Below the pieces are notes generated by a model that saw nothing but the letters and a program-made list of their open reading frames with translations, was not told the DNA's origin and did no database searches. The position numbers and the translations under genes are program-made. Shown piece by piece: positions 22,401-28,937 of a stretch of 28,937 nucleotides of DNA; the first letter of the stretch is position 1, and every line of letters begins with the position of its first letter. The stretch covers positions 1 through 28,937 of the forward strand of contig CABQNH010000023.1 of NCBI GenBank assembly GCA_902465435.1. The letters run 5' to 3'. This stretch comes from an uncultured Eubacteriales bacterium (GTDB lineage: Bacteria > Bacillota > Clostridia > Oscillospirales > Oscillospiraceae).

Positions 22401-23840
22401 TTAATCAATATCCTGCACAACGGTTTCCGGCGGCGTGTCGAGCCGATCCGGATTGCGCAGCAGGCGGCGCAGATACTTCATTACCGTTGCATAATAGAAG
22501 CCGTCTACCGTCCGTTCATCAAGATTGAAGGTATAATCCACATATTTTTTGGTTACGACCTCACCCTCCGGGCTGATCTCCTGCTCGCGCCGCTTGCAAC
22601 CGAACGCGCAGAAAGCCGGCATATTGCCAAAGTCATAAAGATGATGGAAGATCGGTGGGATTCCGAGCGAACCCATTGAGGTAAAGAATATGGAAGCATG
22701 GAACGGGCTGACCTCAAGCAGGAACTTCGGCAGCAGCCCGAAATAGTCCATTGTCTTCAAGAACCAAATTGCAAATTTCAAAGTCACGCCGGGCAGATAG
22801 GTCAGATACTTGGCCGTGTTGTCAAACGTGCTGTCCAGCGGCGTATTATGAACCTCCTCGACGGCGGCGTTGAACTTGTCGTAAACCTCTTTGCTCGTAT
22901 CCGTCGGCTTGAGATGCAGCTTGATGATCGTATCCGGCGCATCCGTCGTCATAGCCTTTTTGATCACCATGCAGAACTGAATATCGTCGCCGCGGGAGTA
23001 GACGCGCTGCCCGGACAGGAAGCGGTTGCAGCCGGGGTACTGAGACACGCAGCGAACATACGCAGCCAGAAACACATGGGTAATGCCGAAGCTCTCCATG
23101 CCCTCGCGGCGCTTTTTATGGATATAGCGCTCAATGTTCGTGATCTCAACCGTGTCGCGCATCTGGTTGGACGCACCGTTTCGGTTCGGCATAATGTAAT
23201 TTCCGACAATCGAGATCGGCGACAGCGTGCGGATCCGGCGGCCGTCCGAACGGTCGCCCCACGTTCTGTGGTATTTCCCGTCGTTATGCACACGCATGGC
23301 AAAGGGAATCGCCGTCATGGATGCGAGCATCAAGACATTCGACAGCTTAAACAGCAATTCTCGGGACAGTCGGCCGTCATACGCACAAACCAGATCGTAG
23401 GTCAAAACCGCAAGCACCGCGCCGAAAATCACCACAAGCACACAGCGGCGGCCGGATTTATTCGAGGTGTAGCGTTTGTAAAGAATCAGGAGCGCCAGAT
23501 ACAGCACCCAGCTCAATACGACATACCGCCAGGAGGTAAAAAGATACTCTCCCCTTGCGTGCAGCTCTACCGCCACCTCTGCAAAATACAGGCAGCCCAT
23601 TCCAACCGGAATCGCCGTCTTATAGAATTGCTCCTGTCCGGAAAGCAGGATTCTCAGCACAAAGATCACGCCCGCCAAAACCGGCAGAACGATTTGGAAC
23701 CACACGGTTGTGCAGCCGAGCTCTTCGCCTTTCTCGAAGACGGCTGCCATGCGAGCCACTACCGAGCAGAGCATGAAAATTGCTGAGAGCCATGTCAGCG
23801 CGTTTTTCCGGCTGACATAATATGTTGTTCTCTTTTCCAT
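22401..23840 (-). CDS. Membrane protein with a CAT/E2-like acyltransferase-fold domain
   Basis: The product has 479 residues. About six hydrophobic segments fill residues 12-185. The C-terminal half resembles the chloramphenicol acetyltransferase / dihydrolipoyl acyltransferase fold, with NRFLSGQRVYSRGDDIQF, FFTSMGSLGIPPIFHHLYDFG and, near residue 441, DERTVDGFYYATVMKYL. In active members this last motif is HRxxDG with a catalytic His; here the His position is Glu. The protein may therefore be a non-catalytic or altered acyltransferase, and I do not assign a substrate. No ribosome site precedes the ATG, and the -10 is so close that the mRNA may be leaderless. It is monocistronic. Confidence 0.65.
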   Translation of the reverse strand: MEKRTTYYVSRKNALTWLSAIFMLCSVVARMAAVFEKGEELGCTTVWFQIVLPVLAGVIFVLRILLSGQEQFYKTAIPVGMGCLYFAEVAVELHARGEYLFTSWRYVVLSWVLYLALLILYKRYTSNKSGRRCVLVVIFGAVLAVLTYDLVCAYDGRLSRELLFKLSNVLMLASMTAIPFAMRVHNDGKYHRTWGDRSDGRRIRTLSPISIVGNYIMPNRNGASNQMRDTVEITNIERYIHKKRREGMESFGITHVFLAAYVRCVSQYPGCNRFLSGQRVYSRGDDIQFCMVIKKAMTTDAPDTIIKLHLKPTDTSKEVYDKFNAAVEEVHNTPLDSTFDNTAKYLTYLPGVTLKFAIWFLKTMDYFGLLPKFLLEVSPFHASIFFTSMGSLGIPPIFHHLYDFGNMPAFCAFGCKRREQEISPEGEVVTKKYVDYTFNLDERTVDGFYYATVMKYLRRLLRNPDRLDTPPETVVQDID

Positions 23841-23846
23841 ACGGCA

Positions 23847-23874
23847 ATTATACCATATCTCCCTATAATTTCAA
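23847..23874 (-). promoter_or_regulatory. Promoter placing +1 at or near the start codon of the CAT/E2-like gene
   Basis: On the minus strand TTGAAA (23869-23874) and TATAAT (23847-23852) have a 16-bp spacer, with TGG before the -10. Only six bases separate TATAAT from the ATG, so transcription should begin at about the A of the start codon. Confidence 0.65.
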
Positions 23875-24028
23875 TCCCTTTTTCCGTCAAAAACAGCGCA
23901 TCGGCACAGTTTGGCCGGCAGAAGCCGCCGCGTTCGCCCGGTCAGGTAACCGCTCCGTGCGCGGGGCTGTCTGCGTTTCTTTCCAAGTAAGCCATGAATT
24001 AATCTCTGCGGCACTGCCGCAGGGGGAT

Positions 24029-24742
24029 TTATTTGCAGGCGCCCTTGGTACTGCAGAATGCTTCCATCGCGGCCTGGCGATAGGTACGGCTGATCGGTAC
24101 GGAGGAGCCGTCGGTCAAAAGAAAGCTTTTTCCGATCATCGTGCTGATTTTCTCCGCGTTGACCCAATAGCTCTGGTGACAATGGATAAAGCTTCCGGAG
24201 GGCAAATGACAAATCATCTCCGCCGGCGCCGCGCGGACATAGATCTCTTCCTCCATGGTTTTCACCTTTGTGCGGTAGGTGACCCGTTCCAGATACAAAA
24301 CCTTTCTGAGCGGCAGACGGCGCAGCGTGCGCTGCTGCTGCACGGCGAGAAACGGCTCAGACTGCGTTTCCTGTAAAAGAGAGATGGCCTTCTCCAGCGC
24401 CGCAGGCAAATACTTTTCCATATCCGTCTTCAGCACATACCAGATATGATCGGCATAATATGCGTCGTAGGAATATTGGGTGAAGCCGGTCAGAAAAATG
24501 ATCTTGCAGTGGGGGCACAGCCGGTTGAGCGACTCGGCAAGCGAGATCCCGTCCACCTTCGGCATCTCAATATCCAAAACGGCAATATCCGGAACGTCTC
24601 CGCTGCGGATTCGCGTAAACAGCTCGTTCGGTGCGGAAAAGGCCTGCAATTCAAACTCCGAACGAATGGGAAGCGAGGAAAGATAGGCGATCTCATGTGC
24701 CAAATGCAGAAGGTTGTCATCACAAATAAACAGCTTTAACAC
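24029..24742 (-). CDS. LytTR-family response regulator (AgrA-like)
   Basis: The 237-residue protein has an N-terminal receiver domain with acidic pair CDD (residues 8-9), phosphoacceptor Asp57 in AVLDIEMPKVDG, FLTGF and conserved Lys in VLKTD. The C-terminal LytTR DNA-binding domain spans about 140-235, with LYLERVTYRTKV, HCHQSYWVNAEKI and PISRTYRQA. Such regulators bind pairs of direct repeats about 21 bp apart; a matching pair exists at 27734-27766. The start is GTG, preceded by CGGGAG, three bases after the kinase stop. It is the only response regulator for two kinases here. Confidence 0.9.
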   Translation of the reverse strand: MLKLFICDDNLLHLAHEIAYLSSLPIRSEFELQAFSAPNELFTRIRSGDVPDIAVLDIEMPKVDGISLAESLNRLCPHCKIIFLTGFTQYSYDAYYADHIWYVLKTDMEKYLPAALEKAISLLQETQSEPFLAVQQQRTLRRLPLRKVLYLERVTYRTKVKTMEEEIYVRAAPAEMICHLPSGSFIHCHQSYWVNAEKISTMIGKSFLLTDGSSVPISRTYRQAAMEAFCSTKGACK

Positions 24743-24745
24743 GTT

Positions 24746-26029
24746 TTAATTCTCCCGTAAAACCAGAACGGCATGATTTACGCCGTCATCCGGCGAAGAA
24801 ATATAGCTTCCGTGATACTGCTCCGCCAGCGCCTGCAGAATCGACGTGCCGACGCCTCGCTCCAAATACGCGACGCGTCTTTTTTTCGGCTGCGGCGACG
24901 CGGCGCAGGTGTTTTTCGTTTCCATGTGGACGAATCCGTCGACCTGCGTCACGGTCAGCCAGATTCTTTTCTCCGACGCCGACGCGCAGGCCTCCGCCGC
25001 ATTATCCAGAAGATTTCCAAGCGCAATGATGAGGTCGGTGTCGGAAACGCCGACCTGCGGTGCCAGACTTACTTCAAAGGCGGCGCTGATCGCCTGCGCC
25101 GTCAATTCCTCCAGCCTGTGCTGCAGGAACGAGTGCACAATGGAATTCCTGCAGGCGCTCAGCACGCTGCGCGCCGTCCGCGCCTGCTCCAGCTTGGCGG
25201 CATACTGCATGGCCTCGTCCGATTTGCCGTCCTGCAGCAGCGCACGAATGGTATAAATGTGATTCGCAATGTCATGCCGCATCATGGAAAGATCGGCGTA
25301 GTTGGCCGTCAGGAGCTTATAATACTCCCGCTGCGCGTCGATCTGCTTGCCAAGCAGATCGTTTTCCGCTTTCAGGCGCGCATTGTCGGAGATTCGGCGG
25401 ATTTCGTGGAACCACACGATGTCCGCCGTGAGACAAACCAGAGAAAGAACGATCACCAAAAGAATGCTCCGCGCAGACGGCTGCTTTCCCAAAGAAAAGT
25501 AAACCGGCGCAAACAGTGCAAGCTGAGAGATCGGGAAGAACAGGAAAAACCAATACTGCCTTGCAGGCAGACGGTCCACGCTGTCCGCCGCCCTTTTCGG
25601 CAGAAGAATAAAGACGAGAAACAGCGCGATCGCCTGCAGGAAAAGGCAGCGAATGTACCACCAGTGTGTCAGAAGATAGAACCGCCTATCGTGAATGTCG
25701 AGCGTCTGCATCGGCGCGAGCAAAAACATGAGCGTGTCAGCCAGAACCGCAGTAAAAAATACGCAGATTACCACAAGCAGCTTTCGGAATGTTTTGTTCC
25801 GATAAAGGAAAAGCGTTGGAACGATAAAGAAAGTCAGCATAATAATCGGCCGCATGACATCAAGCGACGCGGCGAAATAGCCGACAAGGAGAGAACCTAT
25901 CACGCAGCCCGCTTCGGTCAGGAAAATGCCCTGTGGCCCCTTTCTGCGATCCAGGCAGTGGTCAATGGTGTACCACATCATGGCAAGACTACATGCGTTA
26001 TAGAACATATAAATGAAGCCGTCTTTCAT
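24746..26029 (-). CDS. AgrC-like sensor histidine kinase 1
   Basis: The 427-residue kinase has about six N-terminal membrane helices (roughly residues 5-200) and a short linker. The H-box MMRHDIANHIYTIRALL of the HPK10 (AgrC/ComD) type follows, with N-box ALGNLLDNAAEAC and a GVGTSILQALAEQYHG segment. HPK10 kinases often sense secreted peptides, though no AgrB or AgrD gene is present. The start ATG has TGAGGAG seven bases upstream; the frame is open for 31 codons further 5' without a good site. The stop is three bases before the response regulator. DNA for residues about 213 to near the end is almost identical to kinase 2. Confidence 0.9.
   Translation of the reverse strand: MKDGFIYMFYNACSLAMMWYTIDHCLDRRKGPQGIFLTEAGCVIGSLLVGYFAASLDVMRPIIMLTFFIVPTLFLYRNKTFRKLLVVICVFFTAVLADTLMFLLAPMQTLDIHDRRFYLLTHWWYIRCLFLQAIALFLVFILLPKRAADSVDRLPARQYWFFLFFPISQLALFAPVYFSLGKQPSARSILLVIVLSLVCLTADIVWFHEIRRISDNARLKAENDLLGKQIDAQREYYKLLTANYADLSMMRHDIANHIYTIRALLQDGKSDEAMQYAAKLEQARTARSVLSACRNSIVHSFLQHRLEELTAQAISAAFEVSLAPQVGVSDTDLIIALGNLLDNAAEACASASEKRIWLTVTQVDGFVHMETKNTCAASPQPKKRRVAYLERGVGTSILQALAEQYHGSYISSPDDGVNHAVLVLREN
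24783..25391 (-). repeat. 609-bp direct repeat, kinase 1 copy
   Basis: It matches 26213-26821 with, by eye, one substitution (T at 25347 versus C at 26777, changing Lys to Arg). The tract spans the linker, phosphorylation domain and nearly all of the ATP-binding domain, and ends abruptly where the last membrane helix begins. Confidence 0.92.
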
Positions 26030-26166
26030 TGTGCTGCTCCTCAGTTTCTTATTTTTGTGCAGTGCACAAGGTATTCGCTGTCCGGCACGAGCCTGCCGCC
26101 GCGGAAAAGTGGGATGCCGCACCCAAATGCTTTCTGCAGCACCGCAGCATTGTACCGGTGCTATCG
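26030..26166 (-). promoter_or_regulatory. Spacer between the two kinases
   Basis: The 137-bp spacer contains a 15-bp palindrome TTGTGCAGTGCACAA at 26055-26069, some 25 bp upstream of the kinase 1 start. No clear promoter or terminator is seen. The palindrome could bind a regulator or form a small hairpin in the transcript. Confidence 0.4.
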
Positions 26167-27468
26167 TTAAGCACCGAAATTTTCCCGTAAAATCAGAACG
26201 GCGTGGTTCATTCCGTCATCCGGCGAAGAAATATAGCTTCCGTGATACTGCTCCGCCAGCGCCTGCAGAATCGACGTGCCGACGCCTCGCTCCAAATACG
26301 CGACGCGTCTTTTTTTCGGCTGCGGCGACGCGGCGCAGGTGTTTTTCGTTTCCATGTGGACGAATCCGTCGACCTGCGTCACGGTCAGCCAGATTCTTTT
26401 CTCCGACGCCGACGCGCAGGCCTCCGCCGCATTATCCAGAAGATTTCCAAGCGCAATGATGAGGTCGGTGTCGGAAACGCCGACCTGCGGTGCCAGACTT
26501 ACTTCAAAGGCGGCGCTGATCGCCTGCGCCGTCAATTCCTCCAGCCTGTGCTGCAGGAACGAGTGCACAATGGAATTCCTGCAGGCGCTCAGCACGCTGC
26601 GCGCCGTCCGCGCCTGCTCCAGCTTGGCGGCATACTGCATGGCCTCGTCCGATTTGCCGTCCTGCAGCAGCGCACGAATGGTATAAATGTGATTCGCAAT
26701 GTCATGCCGCATCATGGAAAGATCGGCGTAGTTGGCCGTCAGGAGCTTATAATACTCCCGCTGCGCGTCGATCTGCCTGCCAAGCAGATCGTTTTCCGCT
26801 TTCAGGCGCGCATTGTCGGAAATCCTGCGGATTTCACAGAACCACACAACGTCCGCAACAAAGCAGCTCAAAAAGAGGATGGTCAGCAGAATGATATTCG
26901 ACGTAGTCGGGTGACTGCTGAGGGAAAAGTACACCTCCGTCAGCAGAACAAACTGGGAAACCGGGAAAAAGAGGAAAAACCAGTATTGCCTTGCCGGCAA
27001 ACGATCCACGCTGTCATGAAACTGCTTCGGCAGGCTGATATAGACAACGAAGAGCAAAATTGCCTGCAGACCAAGGTAGCGGGTATACCACCAGATATCC
27101 AGTGCAGAGAACTCGTTGAAGCGAATGCTGGTGCCGAGGATCGGATCCAGCAAATAGATGCCGATATCCGCGATAACTGCAGTGAAGTATACACAAATCA
27201 CAACCAGAAGCTTCCGGAACACCTTGTTTTTATAAAGGAAGGAGGCCGGAACGGCAAAGGATGACGCAACCACAAGGGGGCGCAGGGAATCTATCGCGGA
27301 GTTCTGCTTGGTTAGGTAAGCAATGCCATGTGCAAACAGAATGCTGCCCGCTACCGTGAGCAGGAGCGTGCGCCGTCCAACCTTGTGGTCAAGGCAGTGA
27401 TCGATTGTGTACCACATCAACACCAGACTGACTACATTAAAAATCATCCACAAAACTGTTCCGTTCAT
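26167..27468 (-). CDS. AgrC-like sensor histidine kinase 2
   Basis: The 433-residue paralogue of kinase 1 has the same plan: about six membrane helices, then H-box MMRHDIANHIY, N-box GNLLDNAAEA and the C-terminal GVGTS segment. The sensor half is recognisably homologous (MWYTIDHCLD, FRKLLVVICV, SVDRLPARQYWFFLFFP) but clearly diverged, while the kinase half is nearly identical. It ends FGA instead of at REN. The ATG follows AAGAGGAAA. It probably starts the transcript kinase 2 - kinase 1 - response regulator, with its promoter at about 27666-27694 and a hairpin-forming element in the leader. Confidence 0.9.
   Translation of the reverse strand: MNGTVLWMIFNVVSLVLMWYTIDHCLDHKVGRRTLLLTVAGSILFAHGIAYLTKQNSAIDSLRPLVVASSFAVPASFLYKNKVFRKLLVVICVYFTAVIADIGIYLLDPILGTSIRFNEFSALDIWWYTRYLGLQAILLFVVYISLPKQFHDSVDRLPARQYWFFLFFPVSQFVLLTEVYFSLSSHPTTSNIILLTILFLSCFVADVVWFCEIRRISDNARLKAENDLLGRQIDAQREYYKLLTANYADLSMMRHDIANHIYTIRALLQDGKSDEAMQYAAKLEQARTARSVLSACRNSIVHSFLQHRLEELTAQAISAAFEVSLAPQVGVSDTDLIIALGNLLDNAAEACASASEKRIWLTVTQVDGFVHMETKNTCAASPQPKKRRVAYLERGVGTSILQALAEQYHGSYISSPDDGMNHAVLILRENFGA
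26213..26821 (-). repeat. 609-bp direct repeat, kinase 2 copy
   Basis: Partner of 24783-25391, offset 1430 bp, with one visible difference. Homology outside the tract drops sharply on both sides. Confidence 0.92.
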
Positions 27469-27498
27469 ACCGTTTCCTCTTTTCTCTTTCTATACAGC

Positions 27499-27658
27499 TA
27501 GCGTCAGTTGACAAGGGCACACACGGTTTTTCACGGAGCAAAACGACGTCTGGCGTCGTTATCCTCGTGGGCGGGCGCCACGCAAGTCAAGGACGAAACG
27601 CAGCAGACGGCGTTCCAGTCCAGCCCGCAAGCGTGTCTGCCCTTGTTAACTGACGCTA
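27499..27658. mobile_element. 160-bp MITE-like inverted-repeat element with TA ends
   Basis: The outer arms TAGCGTCAGTTGACAAGGGC and the complement of GCCCTTGTTAACTGACGCTA match over about 26 bp with two mismatches. If the terminal TA on each side is the target duplication, the element is 156 bp with TA duplication, as made by IS630/Tc1-mariner transposases. Internal hairpins include AACGAC/GTCGTT and AACGC/GCGTT. It encodes nothing. It lies between the predicted promoter and start codon of kinase 2. Confidence 0.75.
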
Positions 27659-27665
27659 TGCAGAA

Positions 27666-27694
27666 AGTATAGCACAGCCGTCTCAAAATGTCGA
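27666..27694 (-). promoter_or_regulatory. Putative promoter of kinase 2 operon
   Basis: On the minus strand TCGACA (27689-27694) and TATACT (27666-27671) have a 17-bp spacer, and TGC precedes the -10. Transcription would begin near 27659, at the edge of the inverted-repeat element. Confidence 0.55.
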
Positions 27695-27733
27695 CCGCAA
27701 TTGGTTGCATTTTCCAAAATAATTTGAAATGTG

Positions 27734-27766
27734 CATAATCCGCACGTTTGTGTTCATAATCCGCAC
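27734..27766. promoter_or_regulatory. Direct-repeat pair, candidate LytTR binding site
   Basis: CATAATCCGCAC occurs at 27734-27745 and again at 27755-27766, exactly 21 bp apart, two helical turns. LytTR regulators (AgrA, ComE, VirR) bind such paired direct repeats. It lies between kinase 2 and the HAD gene and could serve either. The sequence differs from the AgrA consensus, so the link to the nearby regulator is inference. Confidence 0.5.
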
Positions 27767-27907
27767 ACAGCGCGGCGAGCACTTGTTGTAAAATAAAATA
27801 GATCGGATTTTTTAACAAACACTTTCCGGCTCGAAACCGGATCGGCGGACGGAGCCGCCCGGCAGCGTCCGCCGCCGTTCCCGCCGGTAGAACAGGAGCC
27901 TTCTGCA
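27767..27907 (+). promoter_or_regulatory. Upstream region and structured leader of the HAD gene
   Basis: TAAAAT at 27789-27794 is a possible -10 with no good -35, as expected for an activator-dependent promoter next to the direct repeats. The leader is very GC-rich and can form CCGG-type and GGCGGACG/CGTCCGCC stems (about 27841-27873) before the AGGAG ribosome site. Confidence 0.4.
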
Positions 27908-28489
27908 ATGAATATTGGATTTGACGTAGACGGTGTTTTGACCGATCTGGAGGGATTTCAAAAGCGAACCGGCGCGCAGTATTTCCGGCGTCCGCCGGTC
28001 TGCCCCGACGCTTATGATGTGGAGGCAATTTTCCGTTGTACGCATTCGGAACGGGAGGCGTATTGGCGGAAATACATTTGGCGCTACTGTATTTCGGAGC
28101 CGCTGCGGGCAGACGCGGCGGATGTTTCGCGGGCGCTGCGGCAGCAGGGGCACACGGTCACGATCGTAACGGCACGGGTTCATACCAGCGAATCCGGCTT
28201 TACCGGCTGGCTGTTTCGCCGAATGCTGACGCACTGGCTTAAACGAAACGGCTTTTGCTATGACCGGATCGTCTATTCGCCGGAAAAGGATGCCGCAGAG
28301 GCCAAGCGCAGGCTCTGCGCGGATTGCGGTGTGGATTTGCTGGTTGACGACTGCGCGGAAAACCTGCGCAGCGTCAAGGGCACCGCAAACGTTCTCTGCT
28401 TCACAGCCGCATGGAACCGGGATGCGCATTGGCTGGACGCTTACCGCGTGAGCAGCTTCCGTCAAATCGGCGAGCTGCTGCTGAAATAG
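27908..28489 (+). CDS. HAD-family phosphatase (nucleotidase-like)
   Basis: The 193-residue protein has the nucleophile motif FDVDGVLTD (Asp6, Asp8), motif II in TIVTAR and acidic motif IV in LLVDDCAENL, with a Lys-bearing segment SPEKDAAEA between. These define a haloacid-dehalogenase-type phosphohydrolase, and the overall layout resembles 5'-deoxyribonucleotidase-like members. The true substrate is unknown. The ATG has AGGAG eight bases upstream. It is followed after 15 bases by an ANL-family ligase gene, probably co-transcribed. The preceding direct repeats could make it a target of the LytTR regulator. Confidence 0.75.
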   Translation: MNIGFDVDGVLTDLEGFQKRTGAQYFRRPPVCPDAYDVEAIFRCTHSEREAYWRKYIWRYCISEPLRADAADVSRALRQQGHTVTIVTARVHTSESGFTGWLFRRMLTHWLKRNGFCYDRIVYSPEKDAAEAKRRLCADCGVDLLVDDCAENLRSVKGTANVLCFTAAWNRDAHWLDAYRVSSFRQIGELLLK

Positions 28490-28504
28490 AAACGCTTGAA
28501 GGAA

Positions 28505-28937
28505 ATGAACGAAAGAATGCTATACTTTGATACTTTATTTCAAAACATACTCTGCCAACAGGCACAAAAAACGGCCATTGTATATCTGCGTGACAGCGGA
28601 GAGCACACGCACCTGACCTATCACTTTCTAAACGAGGCTGCCGAACGAATCGGGAAGGCGCTGCGCCAAACGGGGATTCAGGCGGGCGACCGCGTTGCCA
28701 TTGCCGCGCCAAGCTCTCCCTTTGCGATTCTCACGGGCGTCGCGCTGGCCTGTATGCACTGCACCGCCGTCCTGATTGACGCCACGCTCCCCCCTGCGGA
28801 GATCGAAAAGCTTTTGGCGGAGGCAGACGTCAGCGCAGCCTTTTTCGATGAAAGCGTTGCCGCATCTGTTTCACCGGAGGCGCTGCGGGATATGCCGGTC
28901 TTTGCCGTGGACGATACGGCAGCATATCCCCTTCTGC
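28505..28937 (+). CDS. AMP-binding (ANL superfamily) acyl-CoA synthetase/ligase, 5' part
   Basis: The first 144 codons are visible; the gene runs off the window. The translation has LTYHFLNEAAERIGKALRQTGIQAGDRVAIAAPSS, then GVALACMHCTAVLIDATLPPAEIEKLL. This is the typical N-terminus of acyl-CoA synthetases, adenylation domains and related acid-activating enzymes. The P-loop motif and substrate pocket lie beyond the window, so the substrate cannot be judged. The start is uncertain: ATG at 28505 sits very close to AAGGA, and a second in-frame ATG follows at 28517. It appears to form an operon with the HAD gene. Confidence 0.8.
   Translation, partial: MNERMLYFDTLFQNILCQQAQKTAIVYLRDSGEHTHLTYHFLNEAAERIGKALRQTGIQAGDRVAIAAPSSPFAILTGVALACMHCTAVLIDATLPPAEIEKLLAEADVSAAFFDESVAASVSPEALRDMPVFAVDDTAAYPLL

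Noticed and set aside
24006..24022. Palindrome CTGCGGC/GCCGCAG as terminator of the response regulator
   Set aside because: The stem is only seven pairs with no T-run on the minus strand, so it is too weak to call.
23875..24028. Peptide pheromone gene (AgrD-like) next to the AgrC/AgrA-like genes
   Set aside because: The only small frame (17 codons at about 23940-23993, minus) has no ribosome site and no AgrD features; no AgrB gene is nearby. The same holds for the 31-codon extension upstream of kinase 1.
24773..26170. Long plus-strand open frames antisense to both kinases
   Set aside because: They arise because the kinase DNA is GC-rich; the two look alike only because the kinase halves are duplicated.

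Overview
The window looks like a chromosomal segment of a moderately GC-rich Bacillota, most likely a gut Clostridia of the Oscillospirales type. This rests on strong AGGAGG-type ribosome sites, a class I THF (folT) riboswitch, ECF vitamin uptake, AgrC/LytTR two-component genes and Firmicutes-style promoters. It is an inference from style and gene content, not an identification. I saw no rRNA, tRNA, CRISPR array or complete insertion sequence.

Layout. 1-2350: a thioredoxin-reductase-like gene (-) divergent from a two-OB-fold SSB-like gene (+). 2354-3877: cardiolipin synthase (-). 4205-9694: an overlapping repair operon uvrA-radC-uvrB (+) with a strong promoter and a LexA-like box. 10400-10981: a PAP2-like membrane protein (-). 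11171-13272: promoter, THF riboswitch, folate ECF S component and folC (+). 13440-14420: a graveyard of gene fragments (CD-NTase start, DNA methyltransferase end, ATC-hydrolase end), partly AT-rich. 14695-16647: cysK with a palindromic operator, a structured RNA segment and an HD-domain gene (+). 16821-21956: a metal island on the minus strand, with an SmtB-type repressor, a free HMA protein, a Zn/Cd ATPase and then a Cu ATPase with its own promoter. 22401-23840: a membrane-anchored CAT/E2-like protein lacking its catalytic His. 24029-27468: one LytTR response regulator and two AgrC-like kinases (-) whose cytoplasmic halves are almost identical in DNA. 27908-28937: a HAD phosphatase followed by a truncated ANL-family ligase (+).

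The most unusual feature is a family of about 252-256 bp structured repeats, with five copies at four sites (1-162, 2050-2305, 9778-10031, 10071-10324, 22107-22358). At each of the three fully visible sites the repeat sits between two copies (three at the tandem site) of the local transcription-terminator hairpin, 33-43 bp long. The hairpin differs from site to site, so the terminator itself appears to have been duplicated around the repeat. The repeat has inverted termini built on CAGNNTRTCAA, an invariant hairpin and compensatory changes in two long-range stems. No transposase is present. It may be a non-autonomous element that targets terminators.

A second, unrelated 160-bp inverted-repeat element (27499-27658, TA at both ends) fills most of the presumed 5' UTR of the second kinase.
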